This document shows, in pieces, positions 43,152 to 51,473 of a DNA stretch of 52,009 bases. Both the position numbers and the translations under genes were made by a program. The notes below the pieces were generated by a model, which was given only the letters and a program-made list of their open reading frames with translations, did not search any database and had not been told where the DNA came from. Positions within the stretch are counted from its first letter, which is position 1, and the number at the start of each line of letters is the position of its first letter. This stretch comes from Woeseiaceae bacterium (lineage in GTDB: Bacteria; Pseudomonadota; Gammaproteobacteria; Steroidobacterales; Woeseiaceae): NCBI GenBank assembly GCA_028289545.1, contig JANQPG010000058.1, positions 1-52,009 of the forward strand, written 5' to 3'.

Positions 43152-45614
43152 ATGAGTAGCAGCAAGCTACCAAGATTCCTGCTTTTTGCAGCCACCGTCT
43201 CGATTGCGGTTGCGGCCCTCATGCTGTCGCTGTTTTTTGTCCAGTACCGGTGGCTGGCGAACGAAATCACGACAACCAGCTCCGTCGAGCATAACGCTTT
43301 TCTGGCCGAAAGCTTCGAACGCCGTGCGCGATCGCAGATGCACGGACTGGCTGACGACGTCGCCGCGGCGTCGGAGGATTCGAACGCGGACGGCGCGGCG
43401 CTGGGAGCGCTGCTCGAAGAGCGCCTGGAGGACAGCCCGGCGATCAACGGGATTCACCTCAGCATGAACGATGGCACGGTTGCGGTGGCGGGCAGGCTGC
43501 CGAACCAGCCGCTCGACCAGAATACACGCTGGTTGCCCGATCAGCTGCTGATCCGCTATCCGGTGGGCGGCCGTGAGGCGCCGGTCGGCTACGTTACCGG
43601 TGCGTTTTCGCTGGACGAGCTGCGCTACGAGTCGGCGCTGTTCTCCGATCGTATTGCCGAGGGGGAGGCACGCAGCCGTCAGGCCAGCTTCTTCTGGATG
43701 GTGGGCGCAACGTTGCTGGTCCTGGCGCTGTGCGGGCTCATCATATTGCTGCTCGCCCGGCGCACGAGCCGGCGCATTCAGCAGCTCAAGGAACAGGCCG
43801 TCAAGCTGCGAGACTCCGACTTTGGCGAGCCACTGCCGGAGTCGGGACGCGACGATCTCGGCGACCTGGCGGCCGTGTTCAACGAAATGCGAGACAGGCT
43901 GAAGACGACGACGATCTCGCGCGATTACGTCGATTCGATACTCTCCAGCATGAACGATGCCATTATCGTCACGGCAAACGACGGGACGATAAAACGCATC
44001 AACAAGGCGGCCACGCACCTGCTCGGCTACGACCAGGAGGAACTGGTCGACACCTCGATCGATTTCGTCGTGGATACCGGTAAGTGCGAATCGCTAATTG
44101 GCGCCTCACCCTCGGGCATCCCTCGAGACGCCTATTTCGAAAGCAAGTACGGCGAGTCCATTCCCGTTTCGTATACCTGCTCCATACTCGAAGGCAAGGA
44201 AGCCGAGTCGGGCGATCGCATCTACGCCGCACAAAACACGACCGAGCGCCGGCGCGCCGAGAAGAGAATTCGCTATCTCGCGCGCATCGACGCCCTGACC
44301 AAGATTCCCAATCGCATGCAGTTTCAGCACCTGCTGCAGCGAGCGATCGCCCGGGCGAGGCGCAGCAACCGCTCGCTTTGCCTGTTCTACGTCGATATCG
44401 ATCACTTCAAGGAGATCAACGACACGTTTGGCCATCTCGCGGGCGACACGACGCTCGAAACGGTGGCGGAGCGCTTGCGCGCGGCCGTGCCGCAAAAATC
44501 CGTCATTGGCCGCCTGGCCGGCGACGAGTTTGCCGTCATCATCGACGGCCTTGCACCCGATGCGCTGGGCCGCAAGAAAACCGAGGCCCTCGCCACGGCG
44601 CTACTCGAGAAGCTCGCGGATCCGTTTTTTGTGCAGGGTCACGAAGTATTCATGACGGCCAGCATGGGCATTGCGTATTACCCGTCCGACGCGCCCAACG
44701 TGATCGACCTGATTCGAAACGCGGACGCCGCGCTCTATCACGCGAAGAAATCGGGCGGCAATCAGTTTGCGCACTACGTTCCCGAGATGAATGAAGCGGC
44801 TGTCGAGCGGCTGATGACCAAAAGCAAGCTCAAACGGGCGTTCGAGCGCGACGAGCTGCTCGTGCACTACCAGCCGAAGTACAACCTCGAAACGGGAGAA
44901 GTATTCGGCGCTGAGGCGCTGGTGCGATGGGAACTCCCGGAGCGCGGCCTGATCCTGCCGTCAGACTTCATCCCGATTGCCGAAGAGACCAACCTCATTA
45001 TCGAGATCGGCGAGTGGGTACTCGACAAGGTGTGCGAGGACTTCCGCTTCTGGCAGCGTTCGGTGTCGTCACCCGGCCGAGTGTCGGTCAACCTGTCTCT
45101 CAAGCAGCTGCGCCAGGCCAACTTTATTCGCCGAATCAGCTCGATCTTTCGCGGTTACGAAGTGTCGCCAACGTCGCTGGAACTCGAAATCACGGAAACG
45201 ACGCTCATGGAGGACCCCGAACGCACGATCCGTATCCTGGATCAGCTGTACGCGCTCGGCCTGCATCTGGCGATCGACGATTTTGGCACCGGTTATTCTT
45301 CGCTGAGCGCGCTGCAGCAATTCCCGATCAGCACGCTCAAGATCGACAAGAGTTTTGTGCGCCACGCCGCCACCAACGCGGACGACGCCACGATCGTCGG
45401 AACCATCGTGCAGATGGGGAAAAACCTCAACATGGATGTGGTTGCTGAAGGGGTGGAAAGCGAAGAGCAGCTCAACTTCCTGCAGCAGCTCGGCTGCACG
45501 TACGCCCAGGGCCTCCTGTTCGGGGACCCGATGAGCTCCGATAGCTATCTCGACCTGCTGCTGGCCCAGGCGGAGGGTACGGACGAACACCGGGCATTGT
45601 TCGTCAACCCGTAG
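43152..45614 (+). CDS. Membrane GGDEF-EAL protein with PAS and HAMP domains
   Basis: An 820-residue inner-membrane regulator of cyclic di-GMP. Helix 1 (8-28), a periplasmic sensor (to about 185), helix 2, a HAMP-like linker, a PAS domain (about 265-375), a GGDEF domain and an EAL domain. The GGDEF site reads RLAGDEFAV, an AGDEF variant that may weaken synthesis. The EAL domain keeps its key residues: GAEALVRWE, SVNLSLKQL, LEITETTLM, IDDFGTGYSSLSAL, LKIDKSFV and VVAEGVE, so it is probably an active phosphodiesterase, perhaps switched by the GGDEF part. A possible extended -10 (TGCTACACT, 43001-43009) lies in the 220-base gap before it, which otherwise shows only GC-rich hairpins. Confidence 0.9.
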   Translation: MSSSKLPRFLLFAATVSIAVAALMLSLFFVQYRWLANEITTTSSVEHNAFLAESFERRARSQMHGLADDVAAASEDSNADGAALGALLEERLEDSPAINGIHLSMNDGTVAVAGRLPNQPLDQNTRWLPDQLLIRYPVGGREAPVGYVTGAFSLDELRYESALFSDRIAEGEARSRQASFFWMVGATLLVLALCGLIILLLARRTSRRIQQLKEQAVKLRDSDFGEPLPESGRDDLGDLAAVFNEMRDRLKTTTISRDYVDSILSSMNDAIIVTANDGTIKRINKAATHLLGYDQEELVDTSIDFVVDTGKCESLIGASPSGIPRDAYFESKYGESIPVSYTCSILEGKEAESGDRIYAAQNTTERRRAEKRIRYLARIDALTKIPNRMQFQHLLQRAIARARRSNRSLCLFYVDIDHFKEINDTFGHLAGDTTLETVAERLRAAVPQKSVIGRLAGDEFAVIIDGLAPDALGRKKTEALATALLEKLADPFFVQGHEVFMTASMGIAYYPSDAPNVIDLIRNADAALYHAKKSGGNQFAHYVPEMNEAAVERLMTKSKLKRAFERDELLVHYQPKYNLETGEVFGAEALVRWELPERGLILPSDFIPIAEETNLIIEIGEWVLDKVCEDFRFWQRSVSSPGRVSVNLSLKQLRQANFIRRISSIFRGYEVSPTSLELEITETTLMEDPERTIRILDQLYALGLHLAIDDFGTGYSSLSALQQFPISTLKIDKSFVRHAATNADDATIVGTIVQMGKNLNMDVVAEGVESEEQLNFLQQLGCTYAQGLLFGDPMSSDSYLDLLLAQAEGTDEHRALFVNP

Positions 45615-45784
45615 AGTCGACGGTAAGCTGTTGATATCGAAGGAGCAACATCGGCACGCCCGCATTTGTGCAGAGCCGCCGCGCCCGCAGCGCTTCACTC
45701 ACTTCTGGCATCGTGATTAAATAATTCGCCTCCATAAACCGTCAGCGCCCGGCGCGCTGCCAAAACCTTGAAGATTTGACGCTT

Positions 45785-46159
45785 ATGAACATAACTGCGA
45801 AAAGCCTCCTTGTGCCGGCTTTGCTGCTTGCGGCAGCACCGGCTCTGGCCTGCGACTATCCGACGCGGCCGCAGATACCCGACGGCACGACGGCCAGCAT
45901 CGACGAAATGCGCTCCGCCTCGACTTCGGTCAAGGAATACCTCGCAAAAGTCGATGAATACCTGAACTGCATCGAACAGGCGGAAAAAGACGCCATTGCG
46001 GCGATGGAAACGGAGCCGGACCAGGCTGAGATGAAGCGCCGGAACGAGATGCTCGACAAGCGTTTTGACGCGGCAAACGAAGAGAAGGAACTCGTCGGAG
46101 AGATGTTCAACCAGCAGGTCCGCGCTTACAAAGCCAAGGCAGCCGACTCCGGTAGCTGA
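45785..46159 (+). CDS. Hypothetical small exported protein
   Basis: From the ATG at 45785 this is 124 residues with a signal peptide (KSLLVPALLLAAAPALA) cut before CDYPTRPQIPDG. The mature part has two cysteines (CDYP and YLNCIEQ) that could pair. It is predicted helical, with a charged heptad-like stretch (MKRRNEMLDKRFDAANEEKE) suggesting a coiled coil. I do not recognise the family by name. A weak ribosome site (TGAAGA) precedes it. It ends 6 bases before the end of the leftward DUF6231-like gene, so the two converge. The 170-base gap before it holds an AT-rich stretch near 45716-45730, but no clear promoter. Confidence 0.6.
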   Translation: MNITAKSLLVPALLLAAAPALACDYPTRPQIPDGTTASIDEMRSASTSVKEYLAKVDEYLNCIEQAEKDAIAAMETEPDQAEMKRRNEMLDKRFDAANEEKELVGEMFNQQVRAYKAKAADSGS

Positions 46160-46165
46160 TTGGAG

Positions 46166-46603
46166 TTACCAGCGGTAGCGGTCGAAGTTTTCCGGGTTCG
46201 CCCAGTCGCGCGCGTTGTTCCATTCGCGCGGCTTGTCGGCGAGCGCCGCGTCCCATACGAACACGAGCCCGTCCACTGACGGGCTTTGTGCTTTCTCGAA
46301 CCCCATCGCCAGCATGTCGGCCGGCGACACGCTGTTGTCGACGGCAAGCACAATTTGAGCGACGTGCACGTCGCGAAGGCGCGCCAGCAGCGCACTCGGT
46401 AGCGGGTCGCCGGCGGCGAGGACAACGAGAGCAACGTCGGCCCGCAGCTCGGCCGGCAGGTTTTCAGGATCTTCCGGCACGCTGGCCGAGGCATAGAGCG
46501 GCTCGGAGCCGCTGTCGTCATCAATCCCGCCCAGCACGATCAGGCGCTCGCCGCGAGGCTCGAGCATCGATAGCAAGGTGCTGGCTCTGGGGGCTTCTGC
46601 CAT
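46166..46603 (-). CDS. DUF6231-like hypothetical protein
   Basis: A 145-residue soluble protein with no signal peptide. It looks like a small Rossmann-like fold: GERLIVLGGIDD, VALVVLAAGDPLP and VAQIVLAVDNSV form alternating strands. The C-terminus DWANPENFDRYRW resembles the end of DUF6231 proteins known from pseudomonads. Its start lies 1 base before the stop region of the 74-residue psp-linked gene, so it is probably the last gene of the psp operon. Function unknown; the family call rests on the C-terminal motif. Confidence 0.6.
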   Translation of the reverse strand: MAEAPRASTLLSMLEPRGERLIVLGGIDDDSGSEPLYASASVPEDPENLPAELRADVALVVLAAGDPLPSALLARLRDVHVAQIVLAVDNSVSPADMLAMGFEKAQSPSVDGLVFVWDAALADKPREWNNARDWANPENFDRYRW

Positions 46604-46604
46604 C

Positions 46605-46829
46605 TCAGAGCCGATCGATCTCGCGCTTCAGATCAAACTTGTTCTCGGTCACGATGCGCTCCAGTACGCGCACGCGCTCCTCGATCGCCCTGAGCTGCTC
46701 TAGCGTCTCGTTAAACTCCTCGCCGTTGCCTTCCGCCTTGCGGCGCTCTTTTTTGTCGCTGAGCCACTGCATGATCACGCCGGTCACGCAGGCGATCAGA
46801 ACAATAAAAACAATTCCGGTAGAACTCAT
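46605..46829 (-). CDS. Small membrane/coiled-coil protein of the psp locus
   Basis: A 74-residue protein with one N-terminal membrane helix (TGIVFIVLIACVTGVIM), a basic stretch, then a coiled coil ending in VRVLERIVTENKFDLKREID. It resembles PspB in size and layout but is not the operon's main PspB. Its tail matches the tail of the second PspC-like protein (ARLEKYVTSSRFSLDQEFRD), a motif L-E-+-x-V-T...F-x-L...E. AGGGGAA 6 bases before the ATG supports the start. It lies 66 bases after that PspC-like gene. It probably joins the Psp membrane complex; that is inferred from position and shared motif. Confidence 0.7.
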   Translation of the reverse strand: MSSTGIVFIVLIACVTGVIMQWLSDKKERRKAEGNGEEFNETLEQLRAIEERVRVLERIVTENKFDLKREIDRL

Positions 46830-46895
46830 CGATTTCCCCTGGATCTTTTACGCTGGGTCGGTTTTCCGTAGATCAGTTTCTTGCAGGCTGTCACA

Positions 46896-47288
46896 TCAGC
46901 GTTCCAGATCCCTGAACTCCTGATCGAGAGAAAATCGGGACGATGTCACGTATTTTTCCAGCCTGGCCAGGCGTCGGTCCAGCGCCAGAAAGCGCCGACG
47001 CACGTCGCTCATCGTTTGCGCGGGCGACGAACGCACGGCCTTGCGAAACGACTCATCGACACCGGATTCCGCTTTCGGCGAGGGCCGGGCGGGCACCAAC
47101 ACAACCGTGGCCAAGTACGCCATGACAGCAAACGGCGGCGCCATAAACAAGGCAATAATGGCCAGGAGCCGAGTTACCTTGAGATTGAAGCCGAAGTAGT
47201 CGGCCAGACCGGAGCATACGCCGCCGAGGCACCGGCGGTCCGAGCTGCGGTAGAAACGCCGCGCTTCGGTTGTCTCGTAGTCGCTCAT
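46896..47288 (-). CDS. Second PspC-domain protein with extended coiled-coil tail
   Basis: From the ATG at 47288, with GGAGG 7 bases upstream, this is a 130-residue protein. It has a PspC domain (FYRSSDRRCLGGVCSGLADY) with one membrane helix (LLAIIALFMAPPFAVMAYLA), then a basic linker and a C-terminal coiled coil ending in the shared tail motif. The start overlaps the first PspC gene's stop as ATGA. Some psp operons carry an extra PspC-like gene like this one. PspC senses or transmits membrane stress to PspA; here two PspC variants may give different inputs. Confidence 0.82.
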   Translation of the reverse strand: MSDYETTEARRFYRSSDRRCLGGVCSGLADYFGFNLKVTRLLAIIALFMAPPFAVMAYLATVVLVPARPSPKAESGVDESFRKAVRSSPAQTMSDVRRRFLALDRRLARLEKYVTSSRFSLDQEFRDLER

Positions 47289-47575
47289 GAGTTCCTCCAA
47301 TCGTCCCTGCGGCGGCACCAGAACTCATGCTCGGATGCGCGCCCCGAGTAGATCAGCGGCTTCTCCCGAATGAGCACAACCGCCAGGGCATAGATCAGCG
47401 CGGTAGCCCAGAAGAACAGCAGCAGGCAGACGGCAACTATGCCCCGCACAGCGCCCACTCTGAGGTTGAAACGATCCGCAATGCCGGCGCACACGCCGAA
47501 GATCCACCCGTTCTCGCGATCCCGGTACAAACCGCTGGTGCGAAAGTGCTTGTCGTTCCACATTCCTTCCGTCAT
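47285..47575 (-). CDS. pspC: Phage shock protein C
   Basis: A 96-residue inner-membrane protein with a PspC domain (GLYRDRENGWIFGVCAGIAD) and one strong membrane helix (AVCLLLFFWATALIYALAVVL). GGAGGG 6 bases before the ATG and ATGA overlaps on both sides tie it to pspB and the second PspC gene. In E. coli PspB and PspC together sense membrane stress and release PspF from PspA. At 96 residues it is shorter than E. coli PspC (119) and lacks the long C-terminal helix, which the next gene provides. Confidence 0.85.
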   Translation of the reverse strand: MTEGMWNDKHFRTSGLYRDRENGWIFGVCAGIADRFNLRVGAVRGIVAVCLLLFFWATALIYALAVVLIREKPLIYSGRASEHEFWCRRRDDWRNS

Positions 47576-47799
47576 TTTTCCCTCCAGGTTGGACGGTCAT
47601 CGTCGAGTATTCGCTCGAGCGTTTCGATGCGGTCTTCCAACCGTTGCGACAACGACCACAGCTCCTCGAGAAGTTTCTCGTCGTCCCGCGAAATCTCGCG
47701 CGACTGTTTCCAGCGCGTCACAAAATGCAGGACGATAAAGAGCGGCAGACCAATCGTCAGAAACAGTATTACCGCAAGCGTTCCCAGTTCGCCGATCAC
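47572..47799 (-). CDS. pspB: Phage shock protein B
   Basis: A 75-residue protein matching E. coli PspB in size and layout: an N-terminal membrane helix (AVILFLTIGLPLFIVLHFVT) then a leucine-zipper-like coiled coil (EELWSLSQRLEDRIETLERI) and the closing DDDRPTWR, like E. coli's LDAEHPDWR. The start is a GTG after GGAGGA and overlaps pspA's stop. It is expected to work with PspC at the inner membrane, and to contact PspA or PspF. Confidence 0.88.
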   Translation of the reverse strand: MIGELGTLAVILFLTIGLPLFIVLHFVTRWKQSREISRDDEKLLEELWSLSQRLEDRIETLERILDDDRPTWREK

Positions 47800-48488
47800 G
47801 ATTCCTCCGTGCGATTGTGGTGTTCGCTACCTCCGGCCACGCGGCGTTTCAGCGCGTCGAGTTCCTCTTTCACCGAATCCTCGGCCTCAAGACTCGCAAA
47901 GGCGTGGTTCAGGTCTTTGGGAAGCCCCATATCGTAAGCCTCGATCCGGCCCTCCACATCGTCTATGCGGCGGGTATAGGCCTCAAACCTGAGCATGGCA
48001 TCGTCGATCTTGTTCTCGTGGATGCGCTTACGCACTGCGAGGCGGCTGTTCGCCGTTTTGTGCCGCGAGAGCAAAGACTTCTGACGCGCCTTGGCATCGT
48101 TGAGTTTGCTCTCCAGCCGTGCAATGTCGTCGTTGAGTTTGCTCAAACCCTCGTCAATGGCGATGTAGTCCGCCTTGACCAGTTCGGCGGCAGCCGAAAC
48201 GCGCGATTTCTCGATGAGCGCCGCTTTTGCGAGATCTTCCCGATCCTTACGCAGGGCCAGCTCCGCCTTGTTGTCCCAGTCGCCGATTTCGCGTTCCAGC
48301 GATTCCAGCTTGCGGTTCAGGTCCTTCTTGTCGGCGATGGAGCGCGCCGCCGCCGAGCGTACCTCAACGAGCGTGTCTTCCATCTCCTGGATCATCAGGC
48401 GAACGATCTTCTCCGGATCCTCCGCTTTGTCGAGAATCGCGTTGATATTCGAGTTCACGATATCGGAGAACCTCGTGAATATGCCCAT
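47796..48488 (-). CDS. pspA: Phage shock protein A (PspA/IM30)
   Basis: A 230-residue, almost wholly alpha-helical protein of the PspA/IM30 family, which binds stressed membranes as large assemblies and holds PspF inactive when unstressed. The start GIFTRFSDIVNSNINAILDK is the amphipathic membrane-binding helix; EDPEKIVRLMIQEMEDTLVE and the long coiled coils (QKSLLSRHKTANSRLAVRK) follow. AGAGGA 7 bases before the ATG, a sigma-54 promoter at 48529-48545 and an IHF site support tight, stress-driven control. It is first in the leftward psp operon. Confidence 0.93.
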   Translation of the reverse strand: MGIFTRFSDIVNSNINAILDKAEDPEKIVRLMIQEMEDTLVEVRSAAARSIADKKDLNRKLESLEREIGDWDNKAELALRKDREDLAKAALIEKSRVSAAAELVKADYIAIDEGLSKLNDDIARLESKLNDAKARQKSLLSRHKTANSRLAVRKRIHENKIDDAMLRFEAYTRRIDDVEGRIEAYDMGLPKDLNHAFASLEAEDSVKEELDALKRRVAGGSEHHNRTEES

Positions 48489-48528
48489 AGCGTTGTCCTC
48501 TGTAGTGGGTAAATTTCGCTATAGGTGT

Positions 48529-48545
48529 TGCAGCTTCCGTGCCAA
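48529..48545 (-). promoter_or_regulatory. Sigma-54 promoter of the psp operon
   Basis: On the minus strand TTGGCACGGAAGCTGCA matches the sigma-54 consensus YTGGCACGN4TTGCW at every defined position but one (C for T in the -12 block). It faces pspA, about 40 bases before its ATG, so the start point would be near 48518. Activation should need PspF bound upstream. Confidence 0.9.
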
Positions 48546-48561
48546 ACCTCGAGAAATCCTT

Positions 48562-48574
48562 TAACCGATTGATT
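48562..48574 (-). promoter_or_regulatory. IHF-binding site between psp promoter and activator region
   Basis: On the minus strand AATCAATCGGTTA fits the IHF consensus WATCAAN4TTR exactly. It lies 16 bases upstream of the sigma-54 promoter, the position IHF takes in E. coli to bend DNA so that PspF can reach the polymerase. Confidence 0.8.
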
Positions 48575-48631
48575 AATAAAGATTAACTCAGGATAACTTT
48601 GCCCAGAGCAAAAACACGGATTGGCGAAAAA

Positions 48632-48640
48632 TGCTATACT
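48632..48640 (+). promoter_or_regulatory. Extended -10 promoter of pspF
   Basis: TGCTATACT is an extended -10 element (TGN plus TATACT, 5 of 6). No -35 box is clear. The start would fall near 48647, 30 bases before the pspF ATG. It lies beside the expected PspF binding region, so PspF may repress its own gene, as in E. coli; the exact activator sites were not identified. Confidence 0.55.
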
Positions 48641-48676
48641 CTAGTGAATTTTACCAATAAGTAGCAGATTTCACCT

Positions 48677-49723
48677 ATGGCAGGCGTACATGACAGTCCG
48701 ACCATCATTGGAGAGGCGCCCGCCTTCCTGGAGATGCTGGAACACGTATCCCGCGCGGCACCGCTGTCCAAACCCGTCCTTGTGGTTGGCGAACGTGGCA
48801 CAGGCAAGGAGCTGATCGCCTCTCGCCTGCACTTCCTGTCCACTCGCTGGGAGAGCCGCGTGGTCAAGGTCAATTGCGCCGCACTGACGGAATCTATCCT
48901 CGAATCCGAATTGTTCGGGCACGAAGCCGGCGCCTTCACGGGCGCGGTGCGCGCGCACACGGGACACTTCGAGCGGGCGGACGGCGGCACATTGATTCTC
49001 GATGAGCTGGCCACCGTGTCGTTGCGGATGCAGGAGAAGATACTCAGGGTCATCGAGTACGGGGAAATACAGCGGGTCGGGGGCAACGACTCGATTGTCG
49101 TGGACGTCAGGATCGTCGGCTCGACCAACGCCGACCTCAAGGCGCTGGCTGACAGCGGCCGTTTCAGGCCCGATCTGCTCGACCGCCTCGCCTTCGACGT
49201 CATTACGATCCCGCCGCTTCGCGAGCGCGTAGAGGATATTCTGCCGCTCGCCTACGCCTTTGCCGTGAACATGGCGGCGGAACTCAAGCGAGACCTGTTT
49301 CCCGGCTTCAGCTCGCGGGCGTCTTCATCCCTCCTGAAGCATCAGTGGCCGGGCAATGTGCGCGAACTCAAGAACGCCGTCGAACGATCGGTGTACCGAA
49401 GCAACGACCCCGAGGCGGTCATCGACCGGATCGCCTTCGACCCGTTCGATTCGCCGTTCAGGCTGTCCGGCGATGCCACGGCCGGGTCCGCGGCGGAACC
49501 GTCTCCCCGACGCGGCAGGCGCCCGCCGTTGTTACCCACGGACCTCGTGGAGCGGCTCAAGGACACCGAGAAGCAGTTCATCGAAGCGGCGCTCGACAAG
49601 GCACAGTTCAACCAGAAGGTCGCGGCCGATCTCCTGGGGCTGAGCTACCACCAGTTCCGCGGAAAACTAAGAAAACACGCGGTAGACCCGCGCAGGGCCC
49701 AAGCTCAGGATTCGTCGCGATAA
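48677..49723 (+). CDS. pspF: PspF, sigma-54-dependent activator of the phage-shock operon
   Basis: A 348-residue enhancer-binding protein without an N-terminal sensor domain, as in PspF. The AAA+ domain (about 10-245) shows Walker A VVGERGTGKELIASRL, GAFTGA (FGHEAGAFTGAVRAH), Walker B GGTLILDELAT and the arginine region RFRPDLLDRLAFDVITIPPL. After a Pro/Arg-rich linker a C-terminal helix-turn-helix follows (FIEAALDKAQFNQKVAADLL, then GLSYHQFRGKLRK). It is divergent from pspA, the classic arrangement. Its last 19 bases overlap the convergent ABC permease gene. Only a weak ribosome site precedes the ATG. Confidence 0.92.
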   Translation: MAGVHDSPTIIGEAPAFLEMLEHVSRAAPLSKPVLVVGERGTGKELIASRLHFLSTRWESRVVKVNCAALTESILESELFGHEAGAFTGAVRAHTGHFERADGGTLILDELATVSLRMQEKILRVIEYGEIQRVGGNDSIVVDVRIVGSTNADLKALADSGRFRPDLLDRLAFDVITIPPLRERVEDILPLAYAFAVNMAAELKRDLFPGFSSRASSSLLKHQWPGNVRELKNAVERSVYRSNDPEAVIDRIAFDPFDSPFRLSGDATAGSAAEPSPRRGRRPPLLPTDLVERLKDTEKQFIEAALDKAQFNQKVAADLLGLSYHQFRGKLRKHAVDPRRAQAQDSSR

Positions 49724-50619
49724 CGCCGGACGAACACGGCGGCGGCGGAAAACAATCCGCAGACGATCAGCCCCAGCCACAGCGAAGGGCTGGTCAGGTA
49801 GCCGCCCACATCGATCAAAGACAGTATGCCGGTCATTTCCGCTGCGACCTCGATGCGGCCGTCTTCGATCAATTCCGACAGGCGCTCGCCGCCGAACAAC
49901 GGCAGCTTGACGCTACGAACAAAAATAGCGTCCGACAAGAGCCTCGTGCCCACAACCATGTATTCCAGGGTCGGCACCACGAGGATCGGCAGGAAGCCGA
50001 GCAGCAGCGGCGACCGCTTGGTAGAGGCGGAAACGAACAAGAACCAGCCGATAAACGGAGCGAGCCACAGCTGAATCGACAGAATGAACAAAAACGCAAA
50101 CGCGAAGCTGTCGAACAACGCGCCGGCGTTCCACAGCAGGTGACCGGGGCTGCCGCCCATTGCGCTGACCCATACGCTCATGATGATCAGGCTCAAGAGC
50201 TGTGCCAGCAAGATGGCCGCGTAGGAAACCGCCGGGATCAGCAGGAACGCGGTCAGCAGTTTGGAGACGATGGTCTCGGTATCGGTAATCGGCAGCGAAC
50301 GCCAGAACAGGATGCTCTTGTCCTTGCGCTCCGCGTACAGCGCGTCGAGGCAATAGAAAACGGTCAGCACCCACATGGACAGCGCAATGACGATCGTAAA
50401 CCCACCGAGCACGGCCACGAGGAAGTGGCGGCGCTCCCCGGCGTCGATGTTCGACGCGCCGACGATGGCCAGGTTGACCACTTCCTTGAACCCGGAGCCG
50501 ACGACAAGACTGGTCGTCGCCAGCAGCACACTCACCAGCACCATGGCCGCCGGGGCGGCCCAGATGGACCGATGCTCCCAGAACTCACGTTTGAGCAGAG
50601 CTACCTGGTTGCCTATCAC
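49705..50619 (-). CDS. ABC transporter permease
   Basis: A 304-residue inner-membrane protein with about six helices, of the ABC-2-like type, without a clear substrate motif. Residues around NQVALLKREFWEHRSIWAAP form the cytoplasmic start; helices follow from FTIVIALSMWVLTVFYCLDA on, with a soluble loop near KLPLFGGERLSELIEDGRIE. The start is a GTG overlapping the ATPase gene's stop. Together with the ATPase and the GntR regulator it forms the YtrA-type operon, often induced by cell-wall antibiotics in Gram-positives but poorly studied here. Confidence 0.85.
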   Translation of the reverse strand: MIGNQVALLKREFWEHRSIWAAPAAMVLVSVLLATTSLVVGSGFKEVVNLAIVGASNIDAGERRHFLVAVLGGFTIVIALSMWVLTVFYCLDALYAERKDKSILFWRSLPITDTETIVSKLLTAFLLIPAVSYAAILLAQLLSLIIMSVWVSAMGGSPGHLLWNAGALFDSFAFAFLFILSIQLWLAPFIGWFLFVSASTKRSPLLLGFLPILVVPTLEYMVVGTRLLSDAIFVRSVKLPLFGGERLSELIEDGRIEVAAEMTGILSLIDVGGYLTSPSLWLGLIVCGLFSAAAVFVRRYRDES

Positions 50620-51473
50620 GACGTTGCCCCCTTCACCTTCGCAACGAACAGGTCGGCGACCGACGGCACCCGAATTTCACCCAGGTTTGCGAGCCGGCCG
50701 CGATCGACGTTCTCGAAAGTCATTACGCTCTTGCCAAAGACCTCGCGCTCGTAGAGCGGGCGAAGTCCGCGCGCCGTGTCGGCGGCTTCGCCGGCCGTCA
50801 TCAGCTCCGCGTATTGCTCGCCGAGCGACTCCATGGGTGAATCGAGCAGAATCCTGCCGTTATGGATGAACATGATATCGGTCAGGATGTTTTCGATTTC
50901 CTCTACCTGGTGGGTCGTGATCAGGATCGTGCGCTCTTCGTCGAAGTAATCACTCAGAAGGTCGGCATAGAAGTCTTTGCGAAAGATGATGTCGAGACCG
51001 AGCGTGGGCTCGTCGAGCACGAGCAGCTTGGCATCGACAGCCATAATGATCGACAGGTGCAGCTGCGCCACCATGCCCTTGGAGAGTTCGCGCACTTTTG
51101 CATTGCGGCGAATTTTCGTGCGACCGAGTAGCGCCTCCACGCGCGAGCGGGAAAAGTTTGGGTGCGTCGCCGTAACGAAATCGAGCAGCTGCTCGACACG
51201 GATCCATCGCGGCAGGACGGCCACGTCGGCGATGAAGCAAATATTCCTGAGCAGTTCCTTGCGCTGGCGGAACGGATCGAAACCGAGCACCGACAGGGCG
51301 CCTTCACAGTCGGTCAGCCCGAGCACAGCCTTCAAGAGTGTCGTCTTCCCCGCGCCGTTGGGGCCGAACAGCCCCAGGATCTTGCCTTGCTCAATGCTGA
51401 AGCTTACGTTGTCGACAGCCCTGACGGAGCCGTAGCGCTTACTGACGTTCTCCGCGGTGACGAGAGTGGTCAT
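50616..51473 (-). CDS. ABC transporter ATP-binding protein
   Basis: A 285-residue ABC ATPase with Walker A LFGPNGAGKTTLLKAV, the Q-loop region, a signature-like RELSKGMVAQLHLSIIMAV (LSKGM in place of LSGGQ, common in this subgroup), Walker B AKLLVLDEPTLGLD and the switch His in LITTHQVEEIENI. The C-terminal 60 residues (about 220 on) resemble the extension of export-type systems. It overlaps both neighbours by 4 bases, so it is coupled with the GntR regulator and the permease. It powers export of an unknown substrate. Confidence 0.9.
   Translation of the reverse strand: MTTLVTAENVSKRYGSVRAVDNVSFSIEQGKILGLFGPNGAGKTTLLKAVLGLTDCEGALSVLGFDPFRQRKELLRNICFIADVAVLPRWIRVEQLLDFVTATHPNFSRSRVEALLGRTKIRRNAKVRELSKGMVAQLHLSIIMAVDAKLLVLDEPTLGLDIIFRKDFYADLLSDYFDEERTILITTHQVEEIENILTDIMFIHNGRILLDSPMESLGEQYAELMTAGEAADTARGLRPLYEREVFGKSVMTFENVDRGRLANLGEIRVPSVADLFVAKVKGATS

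Noticed and set aside
49345..50754. Open frame running from pspF into the ABC permease region on the plus strand
   Set aside because: Out of frame with pspF and antisense to the permease; Gln/Arg/His-rich shadow.
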